This document shows positions 1 to 13,129 of a stretch of DNA of 64,000 nucleotides, in pieces. The translations under genes and the position numbers were made by a program. Location of the stretch: positions 70,651,764 to 70,715,763 of the forward strand of contig NC_030683.2 in NCBI RefSeq assembly GCF_000004195.4, in the 5' to 3' direction. Under the pieces are notes generated by a model. The model saw nothing but the letters and a program-made list of their open reading frames with translations. It was not told the DNA's origin and did not search any database. The stretch's first letter is position 1. Each line of letters begins with the position of its first letter. The stretch is from Xenopus tropicalis. Its lineage: Eukaryota > Chordata > Amphibia > Anura > Pipidae.

Positions 1-3
1 TAT

Positions 4-40
<37 letters not shown>

Positions 41-41
41 A
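1..41. repeat. (CA/TA)n microsatellite
   Basis: A short CA run followed by uninterrupted TA dinucleotides at the window edge. (TA)n tracts elsewhere in this window bound foldback elements, so one may lie just outside. Confidence 0.9.
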
Positions 42-464
42 CCAGATGTCACTTTCACAAGTTCTTTCTGGTTAAAATCTCAGATATAATTAAATTTTGA
101 AAACAGTTGCTCAATATTAAATAACACTATGGAGTATGGGCTAGAGTGAATTATCAGGTAAGGCACTTATGAATACCTATGGATGACTGTATCTTCTGAA
201 CAACAAAAGGTTTGAAAGGTTTATATTACTTATTATTATATATTTGTAAGATTTGACAAGCACATCAATAGTTGCTCGGTGAGCAACAAATCATGATAAG
301 CATGCTGTGAAGTGCTAGTATGTTATCTTCCTCCCTTCTGAGTTTAGGAAACACATTTGTTCTTTCCCTCAATTTTAATTGGAGAGAATTGCCATAACGT
401 GCCAATCAGGGTCTTAACAATGGAGACAATGGTCCCAGGAGTGGCTCCCTGTCTGAGCACAATT

Positions 465-846
465 TTAAAGAAGAAGGAAAGGCTAAATCACTGGGGGTGC
501 CAAATTATAGGCACCCCCCAGTGATTGTAATTACATACCTGAAACCCCTGGCCGGTGCTCCTGTTAGGAGAAAACTGCACCGGCAAGGGGTTAATGCAGG
601 TGAATAATCCCCTTCCTTCTACTTTTGATGAGATCCCGGGGCCCACACACATGCAGTTAAAAGGAAAGCCACCTTTTGACTCCACTGTAAATGCACAAAG
701 ACAGAAGAAGGAAGAGGATCGCTTTGTCACATAAACCTCAGCTGCCTAACAGTAGTACTGGCTGGAAGTTTCATATAAGCGATTAGTCACTGGGGGTGCC
801 TAACATTTTGGCACCCCCACTGATTGTAACTTTCCTTCTCTCTTAA
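465..846. mobile_element. T2-type MITE with TTAA target site
   Basis: TTAA occurs at both ends (465-468 and 843-846), with an AAGAAGGAAAGG-type left end and a CTTTCCTTCTC right end in inverted orientation. Near each end is a hairpin made of CACTGGGGGTGCC and its complement. This layout is a familiar abundant non-autonomous family in Xenopus. A diverged relative lies at 51245-51546. Confidence 0.75.
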
Positions 847-3800
847 ATATTTGTGTGCAAAATACATAATGTAGCCCAAGTTTTGGGTCTGAGAATAGAC
901 AAGATTCAGTACTTTAGCAAACATAAAAAAATAAGCCATAAAAGATATTGTGTTTATATACAAAATGAGATTTTTTGCATGTTGTAATAACATTATAGTG
1001 TACTTGATCTTATTTAAAGGAAAATACTGCAACTGTGGAAATAACATTCTCCGACAAAGCACGAAAAAGGTGGGAAGGAAACAAAATTATCTAGACTAAA
1101 CAGCTGTAAGAAAATAAGGTGGGAATCCCATTCTTCTGCCCAATGATGTAAGACAGGTGAAGACATCATCTTGATAAGGCACCAAAGTAGACACACATTG
1201 AACATGGGTTGGTGGATAGTCACCTGGACATCATGCATCCATACCTGGTTCCATACTCGTTCCTGACTGCATGTTCGGACCTGTTTAAAGATAAAACAGG
1301 TGTCTATCGCCTTGAAAGGCTAAAGTTTTGGCATGCTGCTAAACAACTCTAATTAATCAGGGCTAAGTACTAGTATTGTTTCATAAAATGCATTTTTTTT
1401 CTAGAAATAGATCATAAACCATAATAACTAGGTCATTTGACAATTTGCATGTTGAATTTAATGAACAAAAAACTCAAATATTAAAAAAAATAAACTAAAT
1501 TAGCTTAACCACATTGGGATGTTCTGGCTGATAAATGCATTTTACTCTTTGTAACTGTAAAAAACAAGACTATTGTCAATTTTGTGAATTCATTTTATCA
1601 TTAAGGGCATCCAACTAGTTGTTTTCTGTGGCACTTCCCATATAATTTATTATATTTGTCTACAATTTTGTTTTAAGTTTGTGTCAGCACCAAATATTCC
1701 AGCAATATTTTTCAGGCAAAAGTCAGACATTAGTTGTCCCTTTTATGGTAAACAAATTGATTTTTAAAATGCACATGACACAATACACAATTAGATTTGA
1801 TTTAGCAAATTAGGGGCAGGCCAATTTATTTGGGGCCAGGCCAGAAAAATACTCCATAACAGTAGGCAGGAATGGACACATTGAGGTCTTTCAAACTCAA
1901 ATGGCTTGAATTCAACTCTTTTATAAAGAGTGCAAAATGAATAGACATATGAAAGCAAGTGGTTTAAATACCAGCTGTTGTGATGACTTTGCATTCCCTG
2001 ATCAGATTCCTTACTGCCCTGATTACCCAGCAACAAATATGGAGTAGTTCTGGGACACATTTTTGCTCCCTATCTACCAATTGAAAACATTTTTTGGATT
2101 TGGGAAGAATGATGTAATTAAGAATTTCTGTAAGGCCCTAACTGTCAATTTGTGGCCAGAGGGTCTGCTGAAGATGTCTTAGACAGTCACTATTTCTTGG
2201 CCTGCTGGGGCTGTTTTGGGAAAGAAAGAAAGAAAATAAATTGTCAAGAAACCAGAATTGCCTCAATAATTTAAATGTATTCACTGCATCCTGTAGTTAA
2301 ATCTGATACAAAAGGGTGAAGGTAATAAAATTGGTCAATGAAAAATAAAGTATAAAAGAATGATTGAATTGCTATATAATATTTTGAATTTAAAATAGCT
2401 GTTGCAAATCTGAAAACTATTTAGCAACCTCATTCTCCAAATAAAAAAAACATTGGAAATTGTATAGTTTCCATCTGTGTGTTTGTATTAAAAGTTGGTA
2501 TATTTGCACTAAACATGTACACCACCTTTAAGTAGGCCATAAGTGCATCATTTAATTGATTCCATTATATTCTGCCAGCGTATACTTATTTGCATTCAGA
2601 ACTGCATTACATTGCAGTCAGGTTTTATTGCATTTTTTAAACATACTGCATCCTTCTGTGTTTGACGTGTATTCATAAGACAATAATTACAATAGAGGTT
2701 TATGTTGTGAAGTGTTTAAATTTACGTTCTTTTCACTTGGAAAAATATATTACCAATTGCACCATTTGAGTGAATTCCCTCTCTCTCTAGCAGCAAACTG
2801 AATCAAATGCAATGAAATGTGATAACCACTTCATTTTGCAATAAATTAAATATATGTAATTATTTTCCTTGGACTAACAGTTTAAACATTATTCCTCTTT
2901 TATAACTTACCATGGGTAAGTTAAGACAAATCTTTCCAAAGTTTCAGGAATCACTGACGAATTATTTTTTTTAAATATATTTCCACAGAACCTGTAAGAG
3001 TTAAATATAATTCCAACAACAAACAGTAGGTAATTACCAAACGTTACATTCCTCAATGTCATATGTTCCTTCAAGACTGGAAGTGAGTTTACACAGGGAA
3101 ATGTATTAGTTACTACTGTGACAAAGTACTTAAGAAAGTATATTGAAGAGACTAGTCAAAGTGTTTATCAAAAGGGAGGTACTGTACAATATCTTATCTG
3201 TATATATGCAAAAAAGGGAAAGCAATTTTTGTAACATAAACACTTCAGTGTTCACAATATAGGTGAGACCAAAGACTAGATTAAACCCATCTGGATTAAA
3301 TCACATATCATTTTTTTGACGACATCTGACCGACAAGGCCCCTGTTTGTGCTTGGGTTGGAAGGTGCCCAAGGCTAATTGCAAACAGTTCATTTAGTTCC
3401 GATTCAATCTACATGACAGAAGCATCTATAAATCAGATTTTAATGAGAACTCTCCACCTGCCTGCCCTAGCATTTAATAATATCTGAGCTGGCTTGGAGA
3501 CTCTCCAACAGTCTAACATCAGTTAACCCTTTCCCTGACAGAGTACTACACCATAGTACAGAAAATCTTTTGTTTTGTTTCTTCACCCTTTTTGCACCAT
3601 GTTAAAATAAAAGAAATGAATCAGCCAAATTAATACACTAACCTCATTTGCTGATCTTTGCGTCCTATCCAGAGTAAATAATAAATAGAAACTACTGGGT
3701 GCAAAGCATACATAGATTAAATCTGTCATGGAGATCTGCTAATGAGGTTATTAATTTACAAACTATGCTATGGTGTTACCCTGCATTGCTCTTAAGTGAC

Positions 3801-3934
3801 ATAATGAATGTAACCAGGCTGCATTATATTTGGGAGATGTGAAGCCAGGTAAAGGCTATTTAAACAGTGCTACAGAAATTATATTTACATTTTATATGTA
3901 ATTGTTTTAAAATACAGAATACAGCAAGTATGGC
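847..3934. other. Intronic stretch without a recognised feature
   Basis: I see no exon, RNA gene or named repeat here. It is AT-rich, with a short GAAA run near 2223. It lies inside the intron downstream of the KIRREL3 Ig5 exon. Confidence 0.6.
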
Positions 3935-3950
3935 TATATATATATATATA

Positions 3951-4180
3951 TTTCATACGAGTGACGGCACTCACAGGAACTTTATACACATGTCCCAAAT
4001 TAAAGAAGAAACTTTAGGTTTATTAGATCCAACGTTTCAGTGCCATACTGGGACTTTTCATTCTTTAATTTTGGACATGTGTATAAAGTTCCTGTGAGTG
4101 CCGTCGCTCGTATGAAATACATTTACAATTACCGCACGAGCACCCAGGCATCATCTCAGACTTATGGTGTGCGCTGCTGC
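3951..4180. mobile_element. (TA)n-bounded foldback element 1, Penelope-like core
   Basis: The element is flanked on both sides by TA runs (3935-3951 and 4181-4197). Positions 3951-4117 form a long inverted repeat whose arms carry CACTCACAGGAACTTTATAC and its complement. Read on the minus strand the centre shows GAAAAGTCCC, a short loop, then TGAAACGTT. The unpaired part from 4118 includes CACCCAGGC, which on the other strand matches the GCCTGGGTG motif shared with the elements at 4640 and 16151. I infer a Penelope-like terminal unit; the family assignment is tentative. Confidence 0.5.
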
Positions 4181-4197
4181 ATATATATATATATATA

Positions 4198-4639
4198 GTG
4201 TGAAATCTGGGGGGAAAATAGCGGAGTTTGCAGCACAAATGCAGGTCCATTTATTTTTCAACGTAAAAGTCTTTTCAGCAGCAGCAAAAAGGACAACACA
4301 AAACAGCTTGTATTTGGCAAGCAAATCTCTAACAGAACAGAGGTGGCTTAATTTAGCAACAAAGTGTCCCACATGTAGTTCCAACAAATACATTTGGCTA
4401 ACTTTAGCTGATAAGTGCAGTCCAAACAAACACCGGTTTGTTTCAGGAAAATCAGCAGTTGAATCCCAAGCAGCTCACACGTGCAGCTCCTACATCTACA
4501 CTTAGCTCTTCCTTAAACACCCCCATGGCTGTCCAGCCCACACCCTCCTGCTAGGTAACCCTTGACTCTCTTAAAGGGGTGGTTCCTAAAGGGGTCAGAA
4601 CCTAAAAAACAGGGTTATCCAAGATATATCCCTTCCATA
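4198..4639. other. Unassigned stretch between two foldback elements
   Basis: It is bounded on the left by a TA run and on the right by an inverted copy of CAAGATATATCCC (about 4619 and 4664). Long weak open frames occur on both strands but resemble nothing known. It may be the body of a degraded retroelement. I cannot name it. Confidence 0.3.
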
Positions 4640-4866
4640 TATATATGTATTGTACAAGTTTGATGGGATATATCTTGGATGGGAGGTATATAACCCTCTT
4701 TATAATAGGCACTTGCCAAAACTTTTCAGCTGCCTGGGTGCCGAGTGTGGAGATAAAAAAAAAACTGATCATTTATTTGTGTGGAATCGACGTTTAGGTC
4801 CCAACACCTGGACCTGGATCTTGAGAAAGGTCCAGGTGTTGGGACTGAAATGTCGATTTCAGGGTG
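4640..4866. mobile_element. Foldback element 2 fragment, Penelope-like core
   Basis: It contains GCCTGGGTGCCG near 4731. Around 4792-4857 there is an inverted repeat of GGTCCCAACACCTGGACC, with TTGAGAAAGG between the arms and ACTGAAATGTCG after the second arm. This is the same hairpin core seen in the other foldbacks. The element ends abruptly where Tc1 transposase sequence begins. Confidence 0.45.
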
Positions 4867-4867
4867 G

Positions 4868-5502
4868 TATGAGGGCCCGACGTCCACAGGTGGGGATTGC
4901 GCTTACAGCCCAACACCGTGCAGGACATTTTGCATTTGCCAGAGAACACGAAGATTGGCAAATTCGCCACTGAAAGTTCTGCTGCCTGCAACATCCTCCA
5001 GCATGACCGGTTTGGCAGTGGGTCATGAAATGGTGTGGGGTGGCATTTCTTTGGGAGGGCCGCACAGCCCTCCATGTGCTCGCCAGAGGTAGCCTGACTG
5101 CCATTAGGTACCGAGATGAGATCCTCAGATCCCTTGTGAGACCATATGCTGGTGCGGTTGGTCCTGGGTTCCTTCTAAAGCAAGACAATGCTAGACCTCA
5201 TATGGCTTGAGTGTGTCAGCAGTTCCTGCAAGACGAAGGCATCGATGCTATGGACTGGCCCGCCCGTTCCCCTGACCTGAATCCAATTGAGCACATCTGA
5301 GACTTCATGTCTCGCTCCATCCACCAATGCCACGTTGCACCACAGACTGTCCAGGAGTTGGTGGATGCTTTAGTCCAGGTCTGGGAGGAGATCCCTCAGG
5401 AGACCATCCTCCACCTCATCAGGAGCATGCCCAGGTGTTGTAGGGAGGTCATACAGGCACGGGCCACACAAACTACTGAGCCTCATTCTGACTTGTTTTA
5501 AG
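4868..5502 (+). pseudogene. Tc1-type transposase remnant
   Basis: Translating across frames gives the middle and end of a Tc1/mariner transposase. In order: MRARRPQVGIALTAQH and FAREHEDWQIRH, then MVWGGIS (frameshifted), then LLKQDNARPHMA, WPARSPDLNPIEHI and a C-terminal part with PQETILHLIRSMPRCC. QDNARPH carries the second catalytic aspartate and SPDLNPIEH lies just before the third acidic position of the DDE/D triad. The frame changes at least twice, a stop follows ARPHMA, and a TGA replaces the tryptophan codon after NPIEHI, so it is dead. The DNA-binding N-terminus and left inverted repeat are missing. The element probably continues as non-coding sequence to about 5720. Confidence 0.88.
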
Positions 5503-5720
5503 GACATTACATTAAAGTTACAGCCTGTAGTGTTTTTTTCCATTTTAATTTTGAGTGTGACTCAAATCCAGATATCCATGGGTTGATAAATTTGATTTCC
5601 ATTGATAATTTTTGTGTGATTTTGTGTGATTTTGTCAGCACATTCAACTATGTAAAGAATGAAGTATTTAATAAGAATATTTCATTCATTCAGATCTAGG
5701 ATGTCTTATTTTTTTATAAT
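5503..5720. mobile_element. 3' non-coding end of the Tc1-type element
   Basis: Continuing past the transposase, the sequence CAGCACATTCAACTATGTAA and the following AT-rich block match the right end I associate with Tc1-type elements of this transposase family. The terminal inverted repeat is degraded into an AT-rich tail. Confidence 0.5.
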
Positions 5721-5755
5721 ATACTTTTTGCACTTTAACAGTGTCCATTTTTGTA

Positions 5756-5761
<6 letters not shown>

Positions 5762-5793
<32 letters not shown>
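5762..5793. repeat. (TA)n microsatellite
   Basis: Sixteen uninterrupted TA units just beyond the Tc1 remnant. Confidence 0.95.
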
Positions 5794-5796
<3 letters not shown>

Positions 5797-7344
5797 CTAT
5801 TTACATTTCTTATGTTACATAGCCCAACATAAGTTATGAGAGTGTTTATATAGCAAAAAAAAAATAAAACAGTTATAAATGTTTACTGGGAAGTATCACA
5901 AAAATAAAAATGTAATATAAAGCTTTATCTAATGGAAAAATAAATATTTCCACATATAATCAATTAAAATATCTCTACCGGTTCTTAATTTATTATCCCT
6001 TCTCAGCAATTTGTCTTTCCTTATGCAGCTTTGTGTCAGAGTTAATCATTTTGAAACAGTTAGCTCTAATACATTGTCTGCATAAGGGGAGCACACATTA
6101 ATGTACTTCACTAAAATGTCAATAAAAATATGACTCCTTACAAAAATATGACTCCTTTACAAAGAGAGACAGATTACAAAATTGAGAGTAAGTTGATGTA
6201 ACTCATGTACAGAAGAAGCTCATGTTAAATTTTCATTTCTGCAATAGTTCCCTGTTTAAACAACCAAAATCCTATAACTATTTTAGACTGGAACTCATTT
6301 CTTTCCTTAAATAGAAATATAATCAAAGATAAAACTAGAAAATATTCTAATTTCATTTTCCTATAGATAATTATATAACATTTGGCATCTTTTTCTATAC
6401 AGGGAGTTAACCTCAACCACAAACTCTGGCCAAATTATTAGGAAAATGGTCAAATGCTTGCTTGATTTTACTAAGTGAAAGAAGCATGTCAAAAACATAG
6501 GTGACCCAGTTGCCAGAAAAAAGTATTACTTGTTTTCTAAGCCTCTAAATAACTGGTCTACAATATCCCTTCAGCTCTCTCAGTCACATTTCCCATCCTG
6601 TCCCATGGTCACATTTTGTCCTGTCTAACATACATTCAACACCCTTTAACATTCTGTAGTTTTGTTCAGTTGCAGGGTGCATCCTTTGGCTAGTATCAAA
6701 TCCTAAATTGGGCTTATAACTGAAAGTTGATCTTGCCTGAGAAAAGAATCTATAACTATCTCAGGTTTCTATATCTTCAGCAAATTATTAGGTTGGTAAG
6801 CCAAAATGTTTCAGATGCAACCCATATCCTTCTGGAATAGTTTCAAATCCATACCTGGATGTGGTTTCTCGCTACTTTTCCCATTCCAATAGCAAGGTTT
6901 TGTAATCTGTAAGGACAACCAGAAACTACTCTTGCATTTTACCTTGCAACATACATTACTGATCTGTGTAAGGGAAGCTGAAATTCTACAAACCCTATCA
7001 CAATAATTATGTTCTAAGGTATTTAATATGTTTTCATATTTATTTCTCTTTATCACTAATCATGTGCTGTTAAAAGTCTTCTAATTAAAAGGGAACCTTA
7101 CAGAAAGCAAACAGACATTGTCCCTAATGTAGTGAAGCATTTTCTACATAGACAATATCCTTTCATAATGCTTATATGATATATGTGTAAAATAAATTCT
7201 CAATTATCAGCAGAATCATGGTGTGCTACAAAATATTTTGCAAAAATACAACTTCCATTATTTCTCTACCCAGTTAAATCATGGGGGTTTGCTTGAAGAA
7301 GTTGTTTAACAAACATGCAGACATGCTCTAGCCAGTAATCACGG
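5794..7344. other. Intronic stretch without a recognised feature
   Basis: AT-rich sequence with no exon, RNA gene or repeat family that I can name. Confidence 0.55.
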
Positions 7345-7690
7345 ATTCAGTACAAGTATGGGATTTTTTTTAAATCTGGAAACCCATTATCCACAAAGTT
7401 CTGAATAACAGGGAGGCCATCTCCATAAACTCTATTATAAACAAATAATGCTAATTTTTAAAATGAATTCCCTTTTTTTCTGTAATAATAAAACAGTACC
7501 TTGTACTTGATGCCAACTATACTTGGCTATAATTAATGCTTTCTTTTCGGACGAAAAACAATCCGAAATTAATGCTTACAAGATTTTTTAGCAGATTTAA
7601 GGTTTGGAGATTCAAATTATGGAAAGACTGCTTATCTGGAAAACCCCAAATCCCGAGCATTTTGGATAACAGGTCCTATACCTGTATCAA
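7345..7690. mobile_element. Xenopus-type MITE with CAGGTATGGGA ends
   Basis: Left end CAAGTATGGGAT and right end GGTCCTATACCTG are imperfect inverted repeats. Inside are GGAAACCCATTATCC and TTATCTGGAAAACCCC, the stepped pattern of a very common Xenopus non-autonomous DNA element that I take to be hAT-like. I could not confirm an 8-bp target duplication, so the superfamily is tentative. Confidence 0.7.
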
Positions 7691-7756
7691 CATACAGCAC
7701 ACATCAGCGCCAAAAGCAACAAGGGAATAAGAATAACAACCATCTAGTGTAATAAA

Positions 7757-8231
7757 TTAAAGGAGCACTATACCCCCAGATGCTAAAAGCCCCCTTAACT
7801 TTCACTGCCTTGATCCCACTCACCTCTCCCTTATTGCATAGTTCCTAAGTTTAAACTCTGTCCCTGACGCTAAACCCTAGTGCAGCAGCGTACCTGGCAA
7901 ACATCTTCTTACCAACTGAAGACACTTCGGGTCTCACCACCTTTGGGTTTCACCTCCTGCTTGTGCATGCGCAGTTTAAGCTGATTTCCTGCTACCTCCA
8001 ACTGCACATGCACAAGCAGGTTCGTATCGGTGGAGAGACCCAAAGTGTCTGCAGTTGCAGGGAAGATGTTGGCCAGGTATGCTGCTGTGCTACTCTGCAG
8101 TTTTAACTAGCAGTTAGCGATAGGGACAGTGTTTAAACTTAGGAACTAATCAATAAGGGAGAGGTGAGGGGGGTCAAGGCAGTGAAAGTTAAGGAGGCTT
8201 TTTAGTGCCCAGGGGTATCGTTCTCCTTTAA
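7757..8231. mobile_element. T2-type MITE with TTAA target site
   Basis: TTAA at 7757-7760 and 8228-8231 encloses inverted ends AAAGGAGCACTATACCCCC and its counterpart GGGGTATCGTTCTCCTTT. Inner arms are also inverted (GCATGCGCAGTTTAAGCTG region against ACTGCACATGCAC). Confidence 0.8.
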
Positions 8232-11179
8232 TATTAATATACACCCATATGTTGTAAGTTCACAGTGAACCATAAAACCACACATAAAAACAATTCCAGT
8301 GTCTTTCTCAACTGTGTGCTTGTGCTTTACACTCCTTAAAGCTTCCTGTTCCCCAGTGAGTGGCAACTTCCTAGAAATAAGCTTTTATATGCATATCAAA
8401 AGAATCTTTTGTAGCTTCCCATTCTCTCTATAACATCACTTTCAGTGCATATAACAAGGTTTAAACATCACCCGGTTCCCTCAGGCAAAGTCCCTCAGTG
8501 TACAAGCAGGATTGTGGGAGTATGGAGTTTTGCAGGCGCCTCTTCTCTCATTTGTGTTCCACCTTGTGTTCCATTGCACTCTGGGCCTTGTGATGTTTAA
8601 ATGTTGACATATGCGCTGAGCAAAGTGATTTTACAGAGAAAGTTGGCCACACCGAAAGGCATCAGGTGAGCATCATATCTGTGCTTTTTGAAAATTGGAA
8701 CTTAGACACTGGAATTTAGGGTTACTACATGACGTCATTAAAAAATGCTCATACTGCTTTTTAAATTAATAAATAATGTAGAAGTGTGCTAGAGTTTGCT
8801 ATTGCCTAACCATCCCTTTAAATGTGCATATGAAATATATTGTGCATAACATAGCAAACTCTATTTTTAATAAGGGTTAGTAATGAAGGGATTAGTTAGC
8901 AACCAGTCCTGTTGTATAGATTTCAGCATGGTGCTTTATCATTAAAGGATTATAAATGATAAATTCTTCATTAGTAGCGATATCCACTTTTAAAAAGGGC
9001 AGTGACAATCTACAATGTAATGTACAATGTAAGAGTGGATGCCAACATTAAAGTCATGGAACTCATCATGCACACTTTACTTGATACAGTATAGCAATTT
9101 TTATTGATACAGTATAGCAACAATTATTTGCAGGCATATGTACAACAGTCCTTCCACATGGGCAACTCCATTGGAAAAAACAATGTGATGTGACTGAAAA
9201 AGGGGTAAAGCTATACATAAGATGAACAACTTGGGGTAGAAAAATTGTTTTGAACCCCTTAGATGACATCCTGTGCTAGTTTCTGTGTTAGAGGTGTTAG
9301 CAGTAACATGTTATGGATATTGAGGTGCTAATATTTATACTAAATATTGATTTTGCACAGAAATGCCTCCTTGTTTTATTACAGAGAGGCCCAAGTTTTG
9401 TAATTGAAATGAGAAAACCTTTACATTAATCAATATAATTATCTACTAGCAATACATCTCAATGCAGTTGTGCCTGGAAAGTGTGTGCTGCTATTACAGT
9501 TATCCTATTTGCCTTAGTTAATAAAATGAATATTGAAGCTCATACATACAAACAAGTAAGAATATTATGTGCAACTTTCAGTTTGTTTAAAATGTATTTT
9601 TATTAAACAAAAATTCAAGGTAATCCTTGTTTAAAAATATTCCCTTTAAATCCACATCTCCCAGCAAGAAACTTAAAGTGCAGGATTATGCTGTGTAATG
9701 TAAGTACAAGGAGCACAATCTACAAACAGGAGATCACCTTGAAGGCACCTCTACTACATTACCCAACCATAATAGCATTACAGACAATGTAATGAAGTTG
9801 CCGTGATAAACGGTAGCAGCTGTAATATGTTACCTGCCCCTCTGGCTTTGCTGTATTGCACAAGTAAGATACCAGCAAACAACATTTTCTTTACAATTCA
9901 TCTTTTTCTACTTTGTTTTGTGTTGAGTTTGCTAAATGTTAAAAAAAAACCTTGGGATGTATGAAAGGGTAAAACCTGTAACATTTGGGAAACTTGGTGT
10001 TCTCCTTATTTCACTGTCAAGGGCACACAATCTCTGTAATTCTAGTGCCAATTTAGATGGCAATTTGCCGACACAGTGTAGTATTTACTGCCAACATTAT
10101 TCAGAATATTTTGATATTAGTAAACTTTTAATTAGAAAATTATTTAAACATCAATGCAAAATATGTATGCCCTTTATTAACAGGGAACTTATGGAATTCT
10201 CCTGGAGACAGATAATACAAATGAAAGGAAAGTGGTTTTGCAACAGTTATTATAACTTATAAAGTGAATCTCTTGGCAAAAGCCTGTTGAGCTTTGGCCT
10301 TCCGCTGTCACATGGTTACCTTGCTGGCTTCTAAGTGACTGTGTGCTTCAGTTAAGGGGTCTAAACCTTTCACTAATTTGGAGACATCAAGCTACTATGC
10401 TAGCACTGTTCAATCTTGCATTCCTAGAGCCACTGTGCAACTACTGTATTTGCTTCTAGAATACCTTAAAGGTTTCTTAGTTCTGCAATCACCATTTCAA
10501 AACTTCAGAGTTTTACAATGGGAAATAATAACTCTCTAGGCTTATTTTGTTATTTGCTACCCCTTCACTATATATATACTAAATAAAATAGCAAATGGTA
10601 TTCTTGTTCATTTCATTATTTTCTGGAATGTGTGTTATCTACAGTTGTATATCTCTATAGACTGCAATCTCCCCGGGGTAATTTCTGGTTATTATTACTC
10701 TAAGTAATAAAAATAACCAAGGAACATGTCAACTTCTGTGTATGTATTTGAATATAATCTATGACTTTATTTACCTGATGTGTATAAGATGTGTATTGCT
10801 ACCGTTTTATATCAATATTTACAGTTTCGTAACAAGATGTTATTGGGCCCCACATCAATTAATTTAGGGGTCAAAAACATTGGTAAGTTGACCCATTCTA
10901 CCAATATATATTAAACTGCTAATTAATTAGTGCCTTGCTGGGCCCCCCTGCAACCGCAGGTTCTGCTTCCCCTGTAGTTATGCCACACACCCGTAGTGAC
11001 AAACTTATGAAAAGCACAGTAAACCCGGAACTAAGCTGTAGTGTATCTCATAAGAAACCCCCAGATGATTTTTTTTTTCTCAAGGATCCCAAATTAAATA
11101 TCATTTTTATAAATGGTTTAGAATATTATAGGGACATGAATACTTAAAGAAGCCACACAGGTGCAACTTGTATGCTGCA
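8232..11179. other. Intronic stretch without a recognised feature
   Basis: No exon or RNA gene seen. The word TTGATACAGTATAGCAA is repeated directly near 9083-9120. The open frame near 9936-10259 shows no family signature. Confidence 0.5.
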
Positions 11180-11263
11180 TTTATTGTGACCACCTGTGCA
11201 TAACATTAATGAAGGGTGGGTTGTGCTTCCTAAAATGTTGATGCACCAGGTGGTCACAATAAA
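11180..11263. repeat. Short foldback repeat
   Basis: TTTATTGTGACCACCTGTGC is followed about 40 bp later by its near-complement, GCACCAGGTGGTCACAATAAA. The arrangement resembles the terminal foldbacks found elsewhere in the window but lacks flanking TA runs. Confidence 0.6.
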
Positions 11264-12834
11264 AGAGGTAATCTCCAACCGCAGTTGCATGTGTACAGCT
11301 CTTTTAAGTATTCAAATTACTGATAATACAGTACTCATTCTGCACCAACAGTCCAGTGAATTGTAGATTGTGTGGGTTGCGCGGCCATAACTTATTTATA
11401 ATATTATAGGGGTCATAAACTTAGTAAAAAGCAGGGTTTACATTTTAAAAAACAGGTATAAACACACTGTGCACCTTGCCCTGTGCTGAAAGCCCATAGA
11501 TGCAGGTCTTTGTGCTTCGAAAAGGAACACAAGGAGCTGCACCTCCCTGATGAATGCAGCACTGAATTACTGAGGGTAGCCTAAGGGAGGCACAGGCCAC
11601 TCCTGGGCCCTGGTCTTACTGTCAGCTAAATGGCACACATTAACAAGGGTGATTAGGTCACGTGAAAATTCAGGGGCACATCTAAAAAATCCAGCTAGCA
11701 GGGCTGCACTGATTGCATTGCAACTTGTATTTATTAGGTGTCCATGAATTTTCAAGTGATCTGGTCACCCTAATATTAAGTATAGCTGTGCTACACCTGC
11801 AGGGCCGGATCTTGAACTAGAGTGCAAGGTGGAAGGTGCTTGGCTCCACTTAAATCCCCTGACATAATTCTTCAAATAAGTACTAAAGGAAGCAATTTTT
11901 TCACTGCTCTAGCCCTTTCCATTGGGGGTTTAATGGGGGATTTAATAAATGACCTCTTCTTATGTGTCCTTGTTTTTTTTTCTTGAGTGCTATAGCCTCC
12001 CCAAGTTTGGATCAGAAGTCAGTTATATCGACAGAAAATGGAGGTACTTCTATTGGGCAAACTCACTGCTGAAGCTACAAACAACACAGTGGCTTCCTCA
12101 CTGATGAGAAAAATAGTCCGCTTTGGTGTAACAATATAAGTAGTACACTGCACAACTTTCAGGTTATAGGTTTATTTCAGCATCTATTCTAACTGAATAC
12201 CCTATCCCTTTAAGTTCAAATACGTATTTTATATAAACAGAAAATACAGGCAAGCTACTGCCTTGTTTCTAAAACATCCAACCTCTTGGTACACTTTTAT
12301 TTATATGACAGAAAAAAAACATTTAATGATAAAAATGTAAATTATAATGGACGTGTGTGAAGTAAATATACAGTTAAACATATTTCTGAACATTTCTGAA
12401 ACAAAGAGACTCTTGGCCTTATTAGAGTCAAGAAGCCTGTTCATTATTGTTTTTCAGACGCTTTTTAAAGATCCACTAAATAAAGTTATGCAGAATCATT
12501 GATAGGATTAAACAAATTAACCTCAATAGGCATGTCAAGGAGCTGTGTAACACCACATCTGTTTATTTATTTTCATTTTTTGACAATGGGAGTACTTTTT
12601 TTAATTAGGGTATATAATGATAAGAAACCCCACAAAGCCTTAAGGGCAGGGGGGCATGAATGGGAGGACAGGGGAGACAGTACACAGGTAGGAAGGGGTC
12701 ACTGTGAGATGATGACAAGGGGGTGCAGTTTACTTAAAGAGAAGTGGTCAGTGGGGACTTTCTCTTTCTTACCTGGGCAGTCCAGCAGCAGCACCATACA
12801 AGACAGCCACCCACCCCTTTTGACATACAGGCTG
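11264..12834. other. Intronic stretch without a recognised feature
   Basis: Nothing identified. An open frame on the minus strand near 11567-11755 has no recognisable domain. Confidence 0.45.
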
Positions 12835-13129
12835 GGTTACATAGTTACAGAGGGTTAAAAAAGTGAACCCAGCACACACAAACTTATACTGACCTATCTA
12901 TACACTCACATACATAAACCATATATACCATACATCAATACTAACTGTAGATTTTAATATCACAATAGCCTTGGATACTATGCTTGTTCAAGAACTCATC
13001 CAGGTCCCTCTTAAAGGCATAAACAGAATCTGCCATCACAACATCACTAGGAAGGGCATTCCCCAACCTCACTACCCTCACCGTGAAAACCCCACCTACG
13101 CTGCTTCAAATGAAAGTTCCTGGTTATGG
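12835..13129 (-). mobile_element. CR1-type LINE 3' fragment, antisense
   Basis: The plus strand reads as the complement of the C-terminal reverse-transcriptase tail common in frog CR1 copies: the segment around CTCATCCAGGTCCCTCTTAA, then GAATCTGCCATCACAACATC, then CTTCAAATGAAAGTTCC. Related fragments occur at 44765, 46545 and 49580. A T2-type MITE begins directly after it. Confidence 0.75.

Noticed and set aside
4781..5210. Overlapping frames of 100-113 aa around the Tc1 remnant
   Set aside because: Only the stretches matching Tc1 transposase blocks are meaningful; the other frames are shadows.
9936..10259. 108-aa frame without recognised similarity
   Set aside because: There is no domain, codon bias or splice context, and it lies on the opposite strand to the host gene; chance open frames of this length are expected in AT-rich DNA.
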